From NCBI RefSeq assembly GCF_018119395.1, contig NZ_JAGPWD010000003.1:1-64000 (forward strand): a stretch of 64,000 nucleotides of DNA, written 5' to 3'. The stretch's first letter is position 1, and every line of letters begins with the position of its first letter. A program made the translations under genes and the position numbers. Shown piece after piece: positions 48,084-56,607 of the stretch. Source of the stretch: Massilia sp. ZL223 (GTDB lineage Bacteria > Pseudomonadota > Gammaproteobacteria > Burkholderiales > Burkholderiaceae_D). The notes beneath the pieces were generated by a model, which made no database searches, had not been told where the DNA came from, and saw only the letters and a list, made by a program, of their open reading frames with translations.

Positions 48084-48299
48084 CTTCCGCTTGACGATAC
48101 TGGGCTCGGCCGATAACGCGGCACGACAGCGCATTATCTATCTTCGAGACCCCGGGCAATGGATGACGGCCGACCTTACACCGGAAAGGCACACTTCGAT
48201 GACTGTTCCCGCCGGACCTGGGCCCAAGCTTGAGCGAGCTCAGGTGGTGAAATACTGTGGTTCTCAACTAAGTCTTTGAAATTGTTGAGTATAATGCGT

Positions 48300-48344
48300 C
48301 CTGCAAAGCCGTCTAGACGGGTTCGACTCCCGTCCTCGCCTCCA
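48300..48344 (+). repeat. tRNA-Cys 3' fragment, right end of insertion 2
   Basis: The third exact copy of the 45-base 3' part of tRNA-Cys, lacking the 5' half. Preceded by a segment (48255-48299) related to that before the second copy. It probably marks the position where the original tRNA-Cys gene ended before any insertion. Confidence 0.9.
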
Positions 48345-48354
48345 AATAAAAATA

Positions 48355-48390
48355 CGAACGGGCCTCAAAATGAGGCCCGTTTCGTTTTTT
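48355..48390 (+). terminator. Terminator following the third tRNA-Cys fragment
   Basis: AACGGGCCTCA, loop AAA, TGAGGCCCGTT, then TCGTTTTTT. Likely the ancestral terminator of the tRNA operon. Confidence 0.85.
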
Positions 48391-48981
48391 CGGTTTCCAT
48401 CTTCGGCATATCTTATTTGGCAAGGGCGGTCCGACGTTCCATCGCTCCACGAGCGGCCCAGCAGGCCGTTGTTAGTATCTTCGTATTTCGATTAGCAGCA
48501 TCACGAGATGAGGGCCTCGAAAACGCCCAAAATGCTCTTGATCGAAAGATGGGCGCGGACTAAGGTGATATCGACACAGGCGGTTTCGGAGGCTGCGCCG
48601 ATGGAAGGCCAAGCGAAGAAGCATTGGGATGACGCAACGGTGGGCCCCGGCTTGGCACTTCCCGGAAAGCTGGCTGTGGCGAGCCATTGAGCGCTGCTTG
48701 CCAGGCTTGGCCACAGACGCGGTCACCGGCTAATGGCGACACTCTATTGACAGCGAAAAGTATGCATCGGCGGTAGACCTGGATGTCCCCGCAGACTTTC
48801 CGGTGAACAGTGCTCCATTGGATGCCATGGGTGAAACCGCATCGATTTCTACAGAGAGGCCCGGTGTGGGGATCGTTCGCCCTAGGCAACGTGGCCCGCA
48901 TCCCTTCCCTGAGCAGCCTCGAACGGGCCTGATGTTGCCGATCACATGCCGAGTTCGATGACAATCCTGCGGAGAGCCCTG
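48391..48981. other. Intergenic region without convincing genes
   Basis: About 590 bases. Frames on both strands (for example 48560-48964 minus) give Arg/Pro/Cys-rich translations unlike real proteins. It may be decayed sequence at the island boundary. The PEP-CTERM gene at 48982 should have its promoter in the last part; TTGACA at about 48750 is a possible -35 without a matching -10. Confidence 0.35.
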
Positions 48982-49674
48982 ATGAAGCGTAGTTGCATGA
49001 TCCTGCTAGGACTGCCGGTCGTGGCCTTGGCCGATCCGGTCGTCGTCACCACGCATTCTGCCGGTACCAGCGATGTCGACAGCACCGTCCTGTTCGCACT
49101 CGGCTTGAACAGCGCCACGCCGGCGCCCTTGCTTCCTTTTGAACTGACACTCACGTCGGCGTTCGAGCCGGACGCCATGCCTTCCAACCGGGCCGACAAC
49201 AACGGAGGCGCGGTGGCGATCGACTTCCGGATCGGAGACCAGATCTACCACTACGGCGGCAGCGCCAACAGCTCGGTCAATCGGACCGGCCAGTCCCCCA
49301 GCTTCGACGCGTACAGCCACACGATCTTGTTTAACACTCCAGGTCCGCCGGACGCCAGCTACACGGTCCGTTTCTCTCATACGCTGACCTACCTGCCGCA
49401 CAACCCGGAATCAACTGGACCATTGAGCCCGCTCCAGGCTGACTCGAGCGATGGCATCTATGGGTATTACGCGATCGATGTTTTTCCGAGCAATCCCGAT
49501 GTGCCACTCCACTGGCAGATGTCCTCCACCACCGATGCGAGGCTGTCCGTCCAGGTGGGTGTGGTGCCGGAGCCGGCACCGCTCGCCCTCATGGCGGCAG
49601 GGCTGTTGGTCCTTGGGCTGGGCCGGCATTTGGCCCGGCGGCGATCAACACCTGCGAAATTACTTGTCTCTTGA
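48982..49674 (+). CDS. PEP-CTERM sorting domain protein
   Basis: A 230-residue exported protein from the ATG at 48982 (GGAGAG five bases upstream). Signal peptide SCMILLGLPVVALA, then a beta-rich domain without cysteine or recognised family, then VPEPAPLALMAAGLLVLGLG with a basic tail, the PEP-CTERM anchor. It is unlike the two PEP-CTERM proteins at 4.4-6.1 kb outside the sorting signal. Its stop codon overlaps the FNR box of the next gene. Confidence 0.85.
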   Translation: MKRSCMILLGLPVVALADPVVVTTHSAGTSDVDSTVLFALGLNSATPAPLLPFELTLTSAFEPDAMPSNRADNNGGAVAIDFRIGDQIYHYGGSANSSVNRTGQSPSFDAYSHTILFNTPGPPDASYTVRFSHTLTYLPHNPESTGPLSPLQADSSDGIYGYYAIDVFPSNPDVPLHWQMSSTTDARLSVQVGVVPEPAPLALMAAGLLVLGLGRHLARRRSTPAKLLVS

Positions 49675-49684
49675 CCTGCATCAA
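49671..49684 (+). promoter_or_regulatory. FNR box upstream of the first universal stress gene
   Basis: TTGACCTGCATCAA differs from TTGAT-N4-ATCAA at one of ten conserved bases. Its centre is about 40 bases upstream of the start expected from a TACAGA -10 at 49705-49710, the class II activation distance. An FNR-type regulator is encoded 3 kb away. Confidence 0.75.
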
Positions 49685-49755
49685 ATATTTTTTTGATTGA
49701 GCCGTACAGACTTGCGCTAAAAGTCCTTCAACGCAGACGGACAGGAAAGGCGATC

Positions 49756-50172
49756 ATGTTCCGCAAAATCCTGGTTCCTACCGATGGCTCGCCCTTGTCC
49801 GACACCGCGGGTAAGGCTGCGGTGTCGCTCGCGCGCGGTTGTGGCGCTGAAATCGTCGCCTTGTCTATCGCCGAGCCAGGCTCCCCGACGGGGCGCGAGC
49901 GGGCGCTTGACCTGGCTGCGCGCCGCGCCGCTAGAATCGCCCGCCTGGCCGGGGACGCGGGGGTGCCGCATAGCGAGCTCACCTCCGCCGGATCGCCGGA
50001 GTACGAGGAAATCATCCGAATCGCCCTTGAACGACATTGCGACCTGATTTTCATGGCGACACATGGACAGGGAGGCCTGACCAAGCTGATCGCCGCGCGG
50101 GTGCCTCAACTGGTGCTCGCCTATTCCCCCTTGCCGGTCATGCTGTACCGGGGGAGCGTCGAACCCGCCTAA
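49756..50172 (+). CDS. Universal stress protein (UspA family), copy 1
   Basis: A 138-residue single Usp domain: KILVPTDGSPLSD at the N-terminus and the nucleotide-loop pattern DLIFMATHGQGGL...PLPVMLYR at the C-terminus, close to the ATP-binding G-2x-G-9x-G(S/T) form, with the last G(S/T) altered (AARVPQ). The ATG at 49756 follows AGGAAAGG. First of three Usp genes behind an FNR box, so induction under low oxygen is likely. Confidence 0.88.
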   Translation: MFRKILVPTDGSPLSDTAGKAAVSLARGCGAEIVALSIAEPGSPTGRERALDLAARRAARIARLAGDAGVPHSELTSAGSPEYEEIIRIALERHCDLIFMATHGQGGLTKLIAARVPQLVLAYSPLPVMLYRGSVEPA

Positions 50173-50218
50173 CAAAACCGGCAGGCGGCCCCTTCCACAA
50201 CGTCATCCAGGAGTGGAC

Positions 50219-50656
50219 ATGTACAAGCGAATTCTGTTTCCGACCGACGGTTCCGAAGCTTCGGGACGAGCCGCCCTGGCCGCCGTCGGCTTCGCCAGGA
50301 GCGTCGGGGCCGAACTGGTCGCCATGACCGCGGTACCCGAGTTCCATACCTTCACCACCGACGCGGAAATGCTGGAACAAACCGCGTCCCAGTACGCGGA
50401 GGCCAGCAAGGCGCGGGCGGGGCGTCTGCTGGACGAGGTCGCCGAGGCCGCGCGCGATGCGGGTGTGCGCTGCACCTGCCTGCAAGTGGTATCCGATACT
50501 CCCTACGAGGCCATCATTGCCACCGCGCGGGCGCAGCACTGCGATCTCATCGTGATGGCTTCACACGGCCGCAGGGGCATCAAGGGACTGCTTCTGGGCA
50601 GCGAGACCCAGAAGGTGCTCGTCCACAGCGCGATCCCCGTGATGGTGCACCGCTAG
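50219..50656 (+). CDS. Universal stress protein, copy 2
   Basis: A 145-residue Usp domain: YKRILFPTDGSEASG at the start and DLIVMASHGRRGIKGLLLGSETQKVLVHS at the end region, a complete ATP-binding-type motif. ATG at 50219 with AGGAG upstream; the in-frame GTG two codons earlier is not needed. 46 bases after copy 1, same probable transcript. Confidence 0.92.
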   Translation: MYKRILFPTDGSEASGRAALAAVGFARSVGAELVAMTAVPEFHTFTTDAEMLEQTASQYAEASKARAGRLLDEVAEAARDAGVRCTCLQVVSDTPYEAIIATARAQHCDLIVMASHGRRGIKGLLLGSETQKVLVHSAIPVMVHR

Positions 50657-50686
50657 GGCGCCGCCGCGCCAGAAAGGACGACAGCC

Positions 50687-51190
50687 ATGTACAAGCGTAT
50701 CCTGGTTCCTACCGACGGCTCTGCCGTCTCCGAGAACGCCGTCGCCGCCGCGATCGACTTCGCCCGCGCCTGCGGCGGCGAGATCGTGGCGCTCTCCGTC
50801 GCCATGCCCCAGCCGGCGATGCAGTCGGCCGAGGCCGCGATGGTGATCGATGCGGGGCTGGAGATCGACGTCCTGCTCGAGGAGGCGAAAGCGCAGGTCG
50901 CGGCCGTCTGCGCACGCGCGCGGAAAGCGGGCGTGACGTGTACCGAGCGCGTCGAACTGTCCATGGATCCCGGTAAGGTGATCGTCGGTACTGCTCGCGA
51001 GCAGGCGTGCGACCTGATCTTCATGGGCTCGCATGGCCGGCGCGGGCTGAGCCGCCTGCTGGCGGGCAGCGTCACGCAGGCCGTTCTCGCGTATGCACCG
51101 GTCCCGGTCATGGTGTTGCGTCCGGTTCCGGACGACGAACGTGCGCAGGGGTTCGCGCGTCCGTGCCCTGCCGAGCATTCCACGCGATAG
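50687..51190 (+). CDS. Universal stress protein, copy 3
   Basis: A 167-residue Usp domain with intact DLIFMGSHGRRGLSRLLAGS and a 20-residue tail beyond the usual end. It is closest to copy 2 (shared YKRIL-PTDGS and SHGRRG). 30 bases after copy 2 and ten before the diguanylate cyclase gene. Confidence 0.92.
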   Translation: MYKRILVPTDGSAVSENAVAAAIDFARACGGEIVALSVAMPQPAMQSAEAAMVIDAGLEIDVLLEEAKAQVAAVCARARKAGVTCTERVELSMDPGKVIVGTAREQACDLIFMGSHGRRGLSRLLAGSVTQAVLAYAPVPVMVLRPVPDDERAQGFARPCPAEHSTR

Positions 51191-51199
51191 GGACAGCCA

Positions 51200-52408
51200 G
51201 TGCGTTTCCATCCACAGTGGCAGGCATGGCGCATGCTTGCAAGCCACGCGAAGCTTGCCGGCAGGGGCGAGGTGCAGGCCGGTGCTCGTCCTGGCCTGGG
51301 GCAGCGCTGGCGCGCTGCACGGACGCGCATCCTGGGCACGCTCGACCCGCCCCTCGAGCGCGAGTTCGGCGTCGCCCTCGACCGCAGCATATCCGGCATG
51401 CTGCCCGCGCTCGGGGCCGTGTTCGGCATCGCCGTGATCCTGTTCAGCGCCTGGGACTATTGGCTCGATCCGGAGCGCGCAGGCGCCACTTGCCTCGTGC
51501 GCCTGGCGCTGGTGCTGGCCGGAGCGGCAGGCTACGCCGAGTGGCACCCTGCCATCCCCGTCGCCTGGCGCTGCGGCTTCGTGTACGGCACGCATACGGG
51601 CGCCATGATCCTGAGTTCGGCACTCCTCCCCGGCGGCCTGGTGCTCGCACTGCCGGCGATTACCGGGGCCATGTTCCTGGCGGCCCTGGTCGAGCCGCGC
51701 CTGCATCGCTTGTTGTACCTGTTCCCGTTCCCTTCGCTGCTGTTTGCCGTGCTGGCTGCCGCCGTCCTGCCACAGCAGCTCTTCACCAGCAGCCTCCTGC
51801 TCTACCTGCTCACGCTTGGGCTGGCGGTGGCCATCGCCGTCGCGCATGGCCGCCTGCGGCGCGGCGCCTTCGCGGCGGAGCATGCGCTCGAGTATGCCGC
51901 CCGCCACGACAGCCTGAGCGGACTGCTGGCGCGCGGCTACCTGATCGAGCTCGCCACCCATGATCTCGCGCTGGCGCGGCGGTACAACAGGCCGTTGACG
52001 ATCAGCATGCTCGATATCGACTACTTCAAGCGCATCAACGACACCTTCGGCCATGCGGCGGGCGACGCACTGATCCGCGCGATCGGCAAGGCATGTTCGG
52101 ACGAACTGCGCGCCAGTGACTACTTCGGCCGCGTCGGTGGCGAAGAGTTCGTCTGCGTCATGCCCGAGACGCCAGTGGAAGATGCGCTCGCTTGCGCCGA
52201 GAGGATGCGCAAGGCTGTGGCGGCCATACGGCTCGAACTTCCCCAAGGCAGCGTCGCGTGCACGATCAGCATCGGCGTCGCGGCGCTCGGGCCCGGCCAT
52301 GCGCATTTCGACGCCTTGCTGGCCGAGGCCGACGCCGCCCTCTACCGGGCCAAGTCGGGCGGGCGGAACCGCATCGAACTGGCCCTGGATACCGGCCCTG
52401 GCAGCTAA
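51200..52408 (+). CDS. Membrane diguanylate cyclase (GGDEF)
   Basis: A 402-residue protein. The N-terminal half has about six hydrophobic helices (from about residue 70 to 215) forming a membrane sensor without a recognised domain. The C-terminal half is a GGDEF domain with DIDYFKRINDTFGHAAGD and intact RVGGEEF (about 312), so it should produce c-di-GMP. Start GTG at 51200. Because it follows the Usp genes by ten bases, it probably shares their FNR-dependent transcript. It overlaps the convergent regulator gene by four bases. Confidence 0.88.
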   Translation: MRFHPQWQAWRMLASHAKLAGRGEVQAGARPGLGQRWRAARTRILGTLDPPLEREFGVALDRSISGMLPALGAVFGIAVILFSAWDYWLDPERAGATCLVRLALVLAGAAGYAEWHPAIPVAWRCGFVYGTHTGAMILSSALLPGGLVLALPAITGAMFLAALVEPRLHRLLYLFPFPSLLFAVLAAAVLPQQLFTSSLLLYLLTLGLAVAIAVAHGRLRRGAFAAEHALEYAARHDSLSGLLARGYLIELATHDLALARRYNRPLTISMLDIDYFKRINDTFGHAAGDALIRAIGKACSDELRASDYFGRVGGEEFVCVMPETPVEDALACAERMRKAVAAIRLELPQGSVACTISIGVAALGPGHAHFDALLAEADAALYRAKSGGRNRIELALDTGPGS

Positions 52409-53154
52409 GCGGGGACGGCGGTCAGCAGCGCCTCGAGCTTGTCCGGGTCGCGCAGGACGAGTTCACGCTTGTCGAGCTCGATCCACCCCAGGTCGCGAAA
52501 ACGGGTCAGCAGCCGGCTGACGCTTTCCAGCGCCAGTCCAAGGTGGTTGCCGATATCCGCGCGCGACATGTGCAGGCGAAACCGGTTCGGGGACAAGCCA
52601 CGTTCGGCATATCTTGCCGAGAGACTCAGCAGGAAGCCTGCCAGCCGTTCGGCCGCCGGGGTATTCGCCTGTATGAGCGCGGCCTGCTCGCGGACGATTT
52701 CATGGCTCATGGCGCAGTGGAAGCGCTGCATCAACTGCGATGATGCCCGCAAGGCATCCTGAAATTCGGGATAGGGGATCGCACATACTTCGCTGTCTTC
52801 CAGCGCCACCACGGTGCATGCGTGATGCCCGGCGCAGATGGCGTCCAGTCCGATCAGGTCTCCAGCCATATGGAATGCGGTAACGTGTGGCTGGCCGTGG
52901 CGGTCGGGACGCGTGGCCTTCAGGTGTCCCAGGCGCACCACATAGAGCGCCACCAAAGGCTGGGCCCTGCGCAACAGGGTTTCGTCGCGTTCCAGGCGGC
53001 GGCGATAGCCGGCGAGCACATCGAATGCCCCGGCCCCGCTGGCATCGGCACCCGCAGGCGCGCATGCATCGCGGACGATACAGCGAGGACAATGGGCGGA
53101 CTGCGGAACCGGGACGGGCGTACGCAGGACGCGAGGAATGCTCATGTGATTCAT
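52405..53154 (-). CDS. fnr: FNR-type oxygen-sensing transcriptional regulator
   Basis: A 249-residue Crp/Fnr protein. The N-terminal CPRCIVRDAC gives Cys22, Cys25 and Cys31, and SEVCAIP gives Cys124, the four positions that hold the oxygen-labile [4Fe-4S] cluster in FNR. The helix-turn-helix SRADIGNHLGLALESVSRLL keeps the Glu and Ser-Arg that read TTGAT. Two extra cysteines (107 and 113) are present. The ATG at 53154 follows AAGGGGG; an opening 17 codons longer is rejected. Three FNR boxes surround it. Confidence 0.92.
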   Translation of the reverse strand: MNHMSIPRVLRTPVPVPQSAHCPRCIVRDACAPAGADASGAGAFDVLAGYRRRLERDETLLRRAQPLVALYVVRLGHLKATRPDRHGQPHVTAFHMAGDLIGLDAICAGHHACTVVALEDSEVCAIPYPEFQDALRASSQLMQRFHCAMSHEIVREQAALIQANTPAAERLAGFLLSLSARYAERGLSPNRFRLHMSRADIGNHLGLALESVSRLLTRFRDLGWIELDKRELVLRDPDKLEALLTAVPA

Positions 53155-53298
53155 CCGTTCCCCCTTGAAGGACCACGAAGGCCACGCTTGACCAGTATCT
53201 GGCAAAGTCCCCGAAGGGGCAAGCGGAAATACGGATGAGTTTCCCCGCGGGCAGCGTATGGTGAGCTCAGGAAACGGCTCCCTTTATCTATGCGCAAT

Positions 53299-53312
53299 TT
53301 GATCTCGGTCAA
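53299..53312. promoter_or_regulatory. FNR box between fnr and the P-type ATPase gene
   Basis: TTGATCTCGGTCAA matches TTGAT-N4-ATCAA at nine of ten conserved positions. It sits between the divergent fnr and ATPase genes, so it may activate the ATPase, autoregulate fnr, or both. No convincing -10 is seen on either side. Confidence 0.75.
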
Positions 53313-53466
53313 TTCAGATGCATGACTTCCGCGCGCGGAGGATTTACAGTCGATCCGACCACGTCGGTTGAATGCGACAGCGAGAAAGCAATGCGTGAAT
53401 TGGTTCGGATCTGCGCGGGCACACGCCCCTACATTGCAAGCGGGCTCCGGCCGTGGCTGGGCATCC

Positions 53467-55992
53467 ATGGAGGCTGACGCCGCCGCGGCACCCGAGGGGC
53501 TGAGCAGCGAAGATGCGGCGCGGCGCCTGGCGCGAGACGGGCCCAACCGGCTGCCGGATGCGGGGCGACGGCGGTGGCGGCGCATCGCTGCTGACGCGGC
53601 GCGCGAGCCCATGTACCTGCTGCTTGCGGGTGCGGCCGTACTCTACCTGCTGCTCGGCGAGCCGCGCGAAGGCGCCTTCCTGCTGGGCATGGTGTGCCTG
53701 ATGCTATGCATGACCTTGTTCCAGGAAGGACGTACCGAACGCGCGTTGCAGGCACTGCGCGACTTGAGTTCGCCGAACGCCCTGGTGTGGCGCGATGGGC
53801 GGGTGCAGCGCGTGCCGGCCACTGCCCTGGTCGAAGGCGACGTGGTCGAGCTGGGCGAGGGGGACAGGGTTCCTGCCGACGGCCTGCTGCTGTCCGCGGC
53901 CGGATTGCTGGTCGACGAATCCCTGCTCACCGGGGAGTCGGTCCCGGTCGGCAAGCTGGCGGCGCCGCAGGGGAGTGCCCCGGCCGCCCCGGGTGGCGCC
54001 GATCTGCCCTGGGTCTATTCGGGCACCCTGGTGGTGCAAGGCCATGGCCTGGCGCGGATCAGCGCCACCGGTATCCGCAGCGAGATCGGGCGCATTGGCG
54101 CAGCCCTCGGCCATATCGAACCGCCGCGCGGGCGCCTGCAGCGCGAGACCACGCTGTTGGCCCGCCGTTTTGCGCTGCTGGGCGCGGTCGTCAGCCTCTC
54201 GCTGGTGCTGCTGCTGGTCGCGCGCGGCGGCGACTGGCTGCAAGCCCTGTTGGCAGGGATTGCGCTCTCGATGTCGATGCTTCCGGAGGAATTTCCTGTC
54301 ATCCTCACGGTGTTTCCGGCCATCGGTGCCTGGCGGCTGGCCCGGCAGCAGGTCCTGACGCGGCGCCTGGCCGCTATCGAGATCCTCGGCTCGACCTCGG
54401 TCCTGTGCGTGGACAAGACGGGCACGCTGACCGAGAACCGGATGGCGGTGGCGGCGCTGTGGCGCGACGGAGTCCCCCATGAGCCGGTCGCCGGCGTTCC
54501 GATGCCGGCGCTGCACCGGGAACTGCTGGCGTACGCGCTGCGCGCCAGCCGGGAGCTCGGCAGCGATCCAATGGAGGCGGCGTTCTGGCGCCTGGCTGCC
54601 AACGCGCTCCCGGACGGCGGCGCGACGCCGCGCGGCTGGTCCCTGGTGCACGAGTACGGCCTGACCCCGCAGCGGCCGGCGCTGGTCCACATCTGGGACC
54701 GGGGCGACGGTACCGGACTGGCGGCCGCCAAGGGAGCGCCGGAGGCGATCGCCGCGATGTGCCGCACGGACGAGGCCCGCAGGAACGCTGTCCTCGGCGC
54801 GGCGGCGCGGATGGCGGGCGCGGGACTGCGGGTTCTGGCCGTCGCCCGCGCGCCAGCCGGGGGCGGGCCATGGCCGGACGATCCCGCCGGCTTCGGCTTC
54901 GAGCTTCTCGGCCTGGCGGCGCTGGCCGACCCCCTGCGCCAGGATATACCGGACGCGGTCGCGGCCTGCCGCGAAGCGGGGCTGCGCATCGTCATGATCA
55001 CGGGCGACCACCCGCAGACTGCCAGTGCGATCGCGCGCCAGGCCGGCCTCGGCGGCGGCGAGGTGCTGACCGGCGCGCAGATCGAAAGCCTCGACGGCGA
55101 GGCGCTGGCGCGCCGGCTCGATGGCGTCGACGTCTGCGCACGCATCGCGCCGCAGCAGAAGCTGCGCATCGTGCAGGCGCTGCAGCGCAATGGCGCCGTG
55201 GTGGCGATGACGGGAGACGGCGTCAACGACGCGCCGGCGCTGCGCGCGGCCAACGTCGGCGTCGCGATGGGGCGGCGCGGCACCGACGTCGCGCGCGAGG
55301 CGGCCGAGCTGACCCTGCTCGACGACCGGTTCGCCTCGCTGGTCGAGGCGATCGCCTCGGGGCGCCGGATATTCGGCAACATGCGCAAGTCGATGTGCTA
55401 CGTGATGGCGATGCATGTGCCGATCGCGGGCATGGCCTTGCTGCCGGTCCTGCTGGGCTGGCCCGTCCTCCTCTATCCCTTGCACATCGTGTTCCTCGAA
55501 CTGGTGATCGATCCCGCCTGCTCGCTGGCCTTCGAGAACGAACCAGCGGAACCCGACATGATGCGGCGGCCGCCGCGGGCGCTCGACGATGCGCTGTTCG
55601 GGCGTGAAGCGATTCTCGGCGCAGTGGCGCAGGGCACGTGGGTACTGGCTTTGTTGACCCTCCTGTACGCCTGGGCGCTGTCGCAGCTGCCGGAAGCCGA
55701 AGCACGCGCGGTCGCCTTCGCGGGGCTGATCCTGTGCAGCCTTGCCCTGCTGTTGTCGAACCGCCAGCAAGGCGGCGTCCGAGGGACGCTGCGCACAGCC
55801 AATCCGGTGTTCTGGACGATTGCCGGGGTGGCGCTGCTGTTGCTGGCACTTGCCGTATTCACGCCTCCGGCGGCGTCCATGCTGCTGCTGGCGCCGCCGG
55901 CACCGGCCATGCTGGGCGTCGCCGGGCTGACCGCAATGCTCGCGCTGGCGGGTCTCGAGCTGCGCAAGCTCCGCCTCGCGCGCAGGCGGTAA
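53467..55992 (+). CDS. Cation-transporting P-type ATPase (P2-like, PEEFP motif)
   Basis: An 841-residue membrane pump. It has an N-terminal cation-ATPase domain (GLSSEDAARRLARDGPN), LTGESVPV (about 154), MLPEEFPVIL in membrane helix 4 (about 273), phosphorylation site VDKTGTLTE (Asp about 316), ITGDHPQTA and GDGVNDAPAL, plus about ten helices. Calcium pumps of this type usually have PEGLP or PEALP in helix 4; PEEFP suggests a different or adjusted ion site. The ATG at 53467 is used; an in-frame TTG at 53368 would add 33 residues. A 28-codon ORF (53391) ends just over the start and could be a leader peptide. Confidence 0.85.
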   Translation: MEADAAAAPEGLSSEDAARRLARDGPNRLPDAGRRRWRRIAADAAREPMYLLLAGAAVLYLLLGEPREGAFLLGMVCLMLCMTLFQEGRTERALQALRDLSSPNALVWRDGRVQRVPATALVEGDVVELGEGDRVPADGLLLSAAGLLVDESLLTGESVPVGKLAAPQGSAPAAPGGADLPWVYSGTLVVQGHGLARISATGIRSEIGRIGAALGHIEPPRGRLQRETTLLARRFALLGAVVSLSLVLLLVARGGDWLQALLAGIALSMSMLPEEFPVILTVFPAIGAWRLARQQVLTRRLAAIEILGSTSVLCVDKTGTLTENRMAVAALWRDGVPHEPVAGVPMPALHRELLAYALRASRELGSDPMEAAFWRLAANALPDGGATPRGWSLVHEYGLTPQRPALVHIWDRGDGTGLAAAKGAPEAIAAMCRTDEARRNAVLGAAARMAGAGLRVLAVARAPAGGGPWPDDPAGFGFELLGLAALADPLRQDIPDAVAACREAGLRIVMITGDHPQTASAIARQAGLGGGEVLTGAQIESLDGEALARRLDGVDVCARIAPQQKLRIVQALQRNGAVVAMTGDGVNDAPALRAANVGVAMGRRGTDVAREAAELTLLDDRFASLVEAIASGRRIFGNMRKSMCYVMAMHVPIAGMALLPVLLGWPVLLYPLHIVFLELVIDPACSLAFENEPAEPDMMRRPPRALDDALFGREAILGAVAQGTWVLALLTLLYAWALSQLPEAEARAVAFAGLILCSLALLLSNRQQGGVRGTLRTANPVFWTIAGVALLLLALAVFTPPAASMLLLAPPAPAMLGVAGLTAMLALAGLELRKLRLARRR

Positions 55993-56018
55993 AGGGCTTG
56001 TCAGCGACAACAGGGCGG

Positions 56019-56579
56019 CTATTGTTGTTGGAGCTTCAGATACCGGCCGACAAGGATTGCAGTCGGATAGAGGATTTCCTCCTCCTGCCGCGCATGCGCC
56101 TTCAAGTGTGCGGCGAACGCCACAGCTTCCTTCTTTCCTTCTTTTCGGCCGGCCGCGCGCAGCCGGTCCAGGGCCTGCGCAATCGCCCGGTGTTCCGCCA
56201 GCATGGCAGGCATATCGCCCTGCAGAAAAGCTGACATCCAGATGATCTCGGCGGCGTTCGCGGGCCTGCCTCCCGACGCCAGCTCCGCCAGCGCCGCGAG
56301 GGGCGGAAGTGCGAACTGTTCCTCCTTGGCGAAGTGAGGTTGAAGCAGCTGCTGCACATTCCGCGCTTCGATCGCGGTCCGCCCCTGCGCCCGGGTCAGC
56401 CTGGCCAGTGCGTCGTGGAGTTTGTCGTGTTCCGTAGCTATCGACGGCGGGACCCGGCCGCGCCCTGGTGCTTCCTGTGGCTGTTCGGGGCCCTGCATCC
56501 CGGCCATGCAATAGCCGCCCATCGCCGTGCTCGAGAGCGCACAAACTGCCGTGATGCGCAAAATCGTTCTCGTCAGCAT
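56019..56579 (-). CDS. Exported hemerythrin-like protein
   Basis: A 186-residue protein. The signal peptide (MLTRTILRITAVCALSSTAMG) precedes a helical domain with hemerythrin-type His/Glu pairs: TEHDKLHDAL, HFAKEEQF, LAEHRAIAQAL and HLKAHARQEEEILYP. Such domains bind a di-iron centre and oxygen. An export signal on this fold is unusual; most bacterial hemerythrins are cytoplasmic. ATG at 56579 behind AAGGAGG. 28 bases after the cytochrome gene on the same strand, so probably one transcript. Confidence 0.8.
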   Translation of the reverse strand: MLTRTILRITAVCALSSTAMGGYCMAGMQGPEQPQEAPGRGRVPPSIATEHDKLHDALARLTRAQGRTAIEARNVQQLLQPHFAKEEQFALPPLAALAELASGGRPANAAEIIWMSAFLQGDMPAMLAEHRAIAQALDRLRAAGRKEGKKEAVAFAAHLKAHARQEEEILYPTAILVGRYLKLQQQ

Positions 56580-56607
56580 GGAGCCTCCTTCGCCTTCGCT
56601 GCGGTTC

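Larger units (their letters stand above)
42992..48344. mobile_element. Insertion 2 at tRNA-Cys carrying a catabolic cassette
   Basis: About 5.3 kb between the second and third copies of the 45-bp tRNA-Cys fragment. It carries an AraC-type regulator and a divergent four-gene catabolic operon. No integrase is visible. Its position farther from the intact tRNA suggests it is the older insertion. Right-end similarity to insertion 1 suggests both used the same or a related recombinase. Confidence 0.6.

Noticed and set aside
42947..48344. Second and third tRNA-Cys genes
   Set aside because: Only the 3' 45 bases are present at 42947 and 48300; no acceptor 5' strand or D-arm, so no cloverleaf can form.
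48560..48964. 134-residue minus-strand ORF after insertion 2
   Set aside because: Arg/Pro/Cys-rich translation with no ribosome site or family; probably non-coding.
53704..56544. 946-residue minus-strand ORF opposite the P-type ATPase
   Set aside because: Antisense shadow; low-complexity Arg/Gln/His translation, although it runs into the real hemerythrin gene region in another frame.
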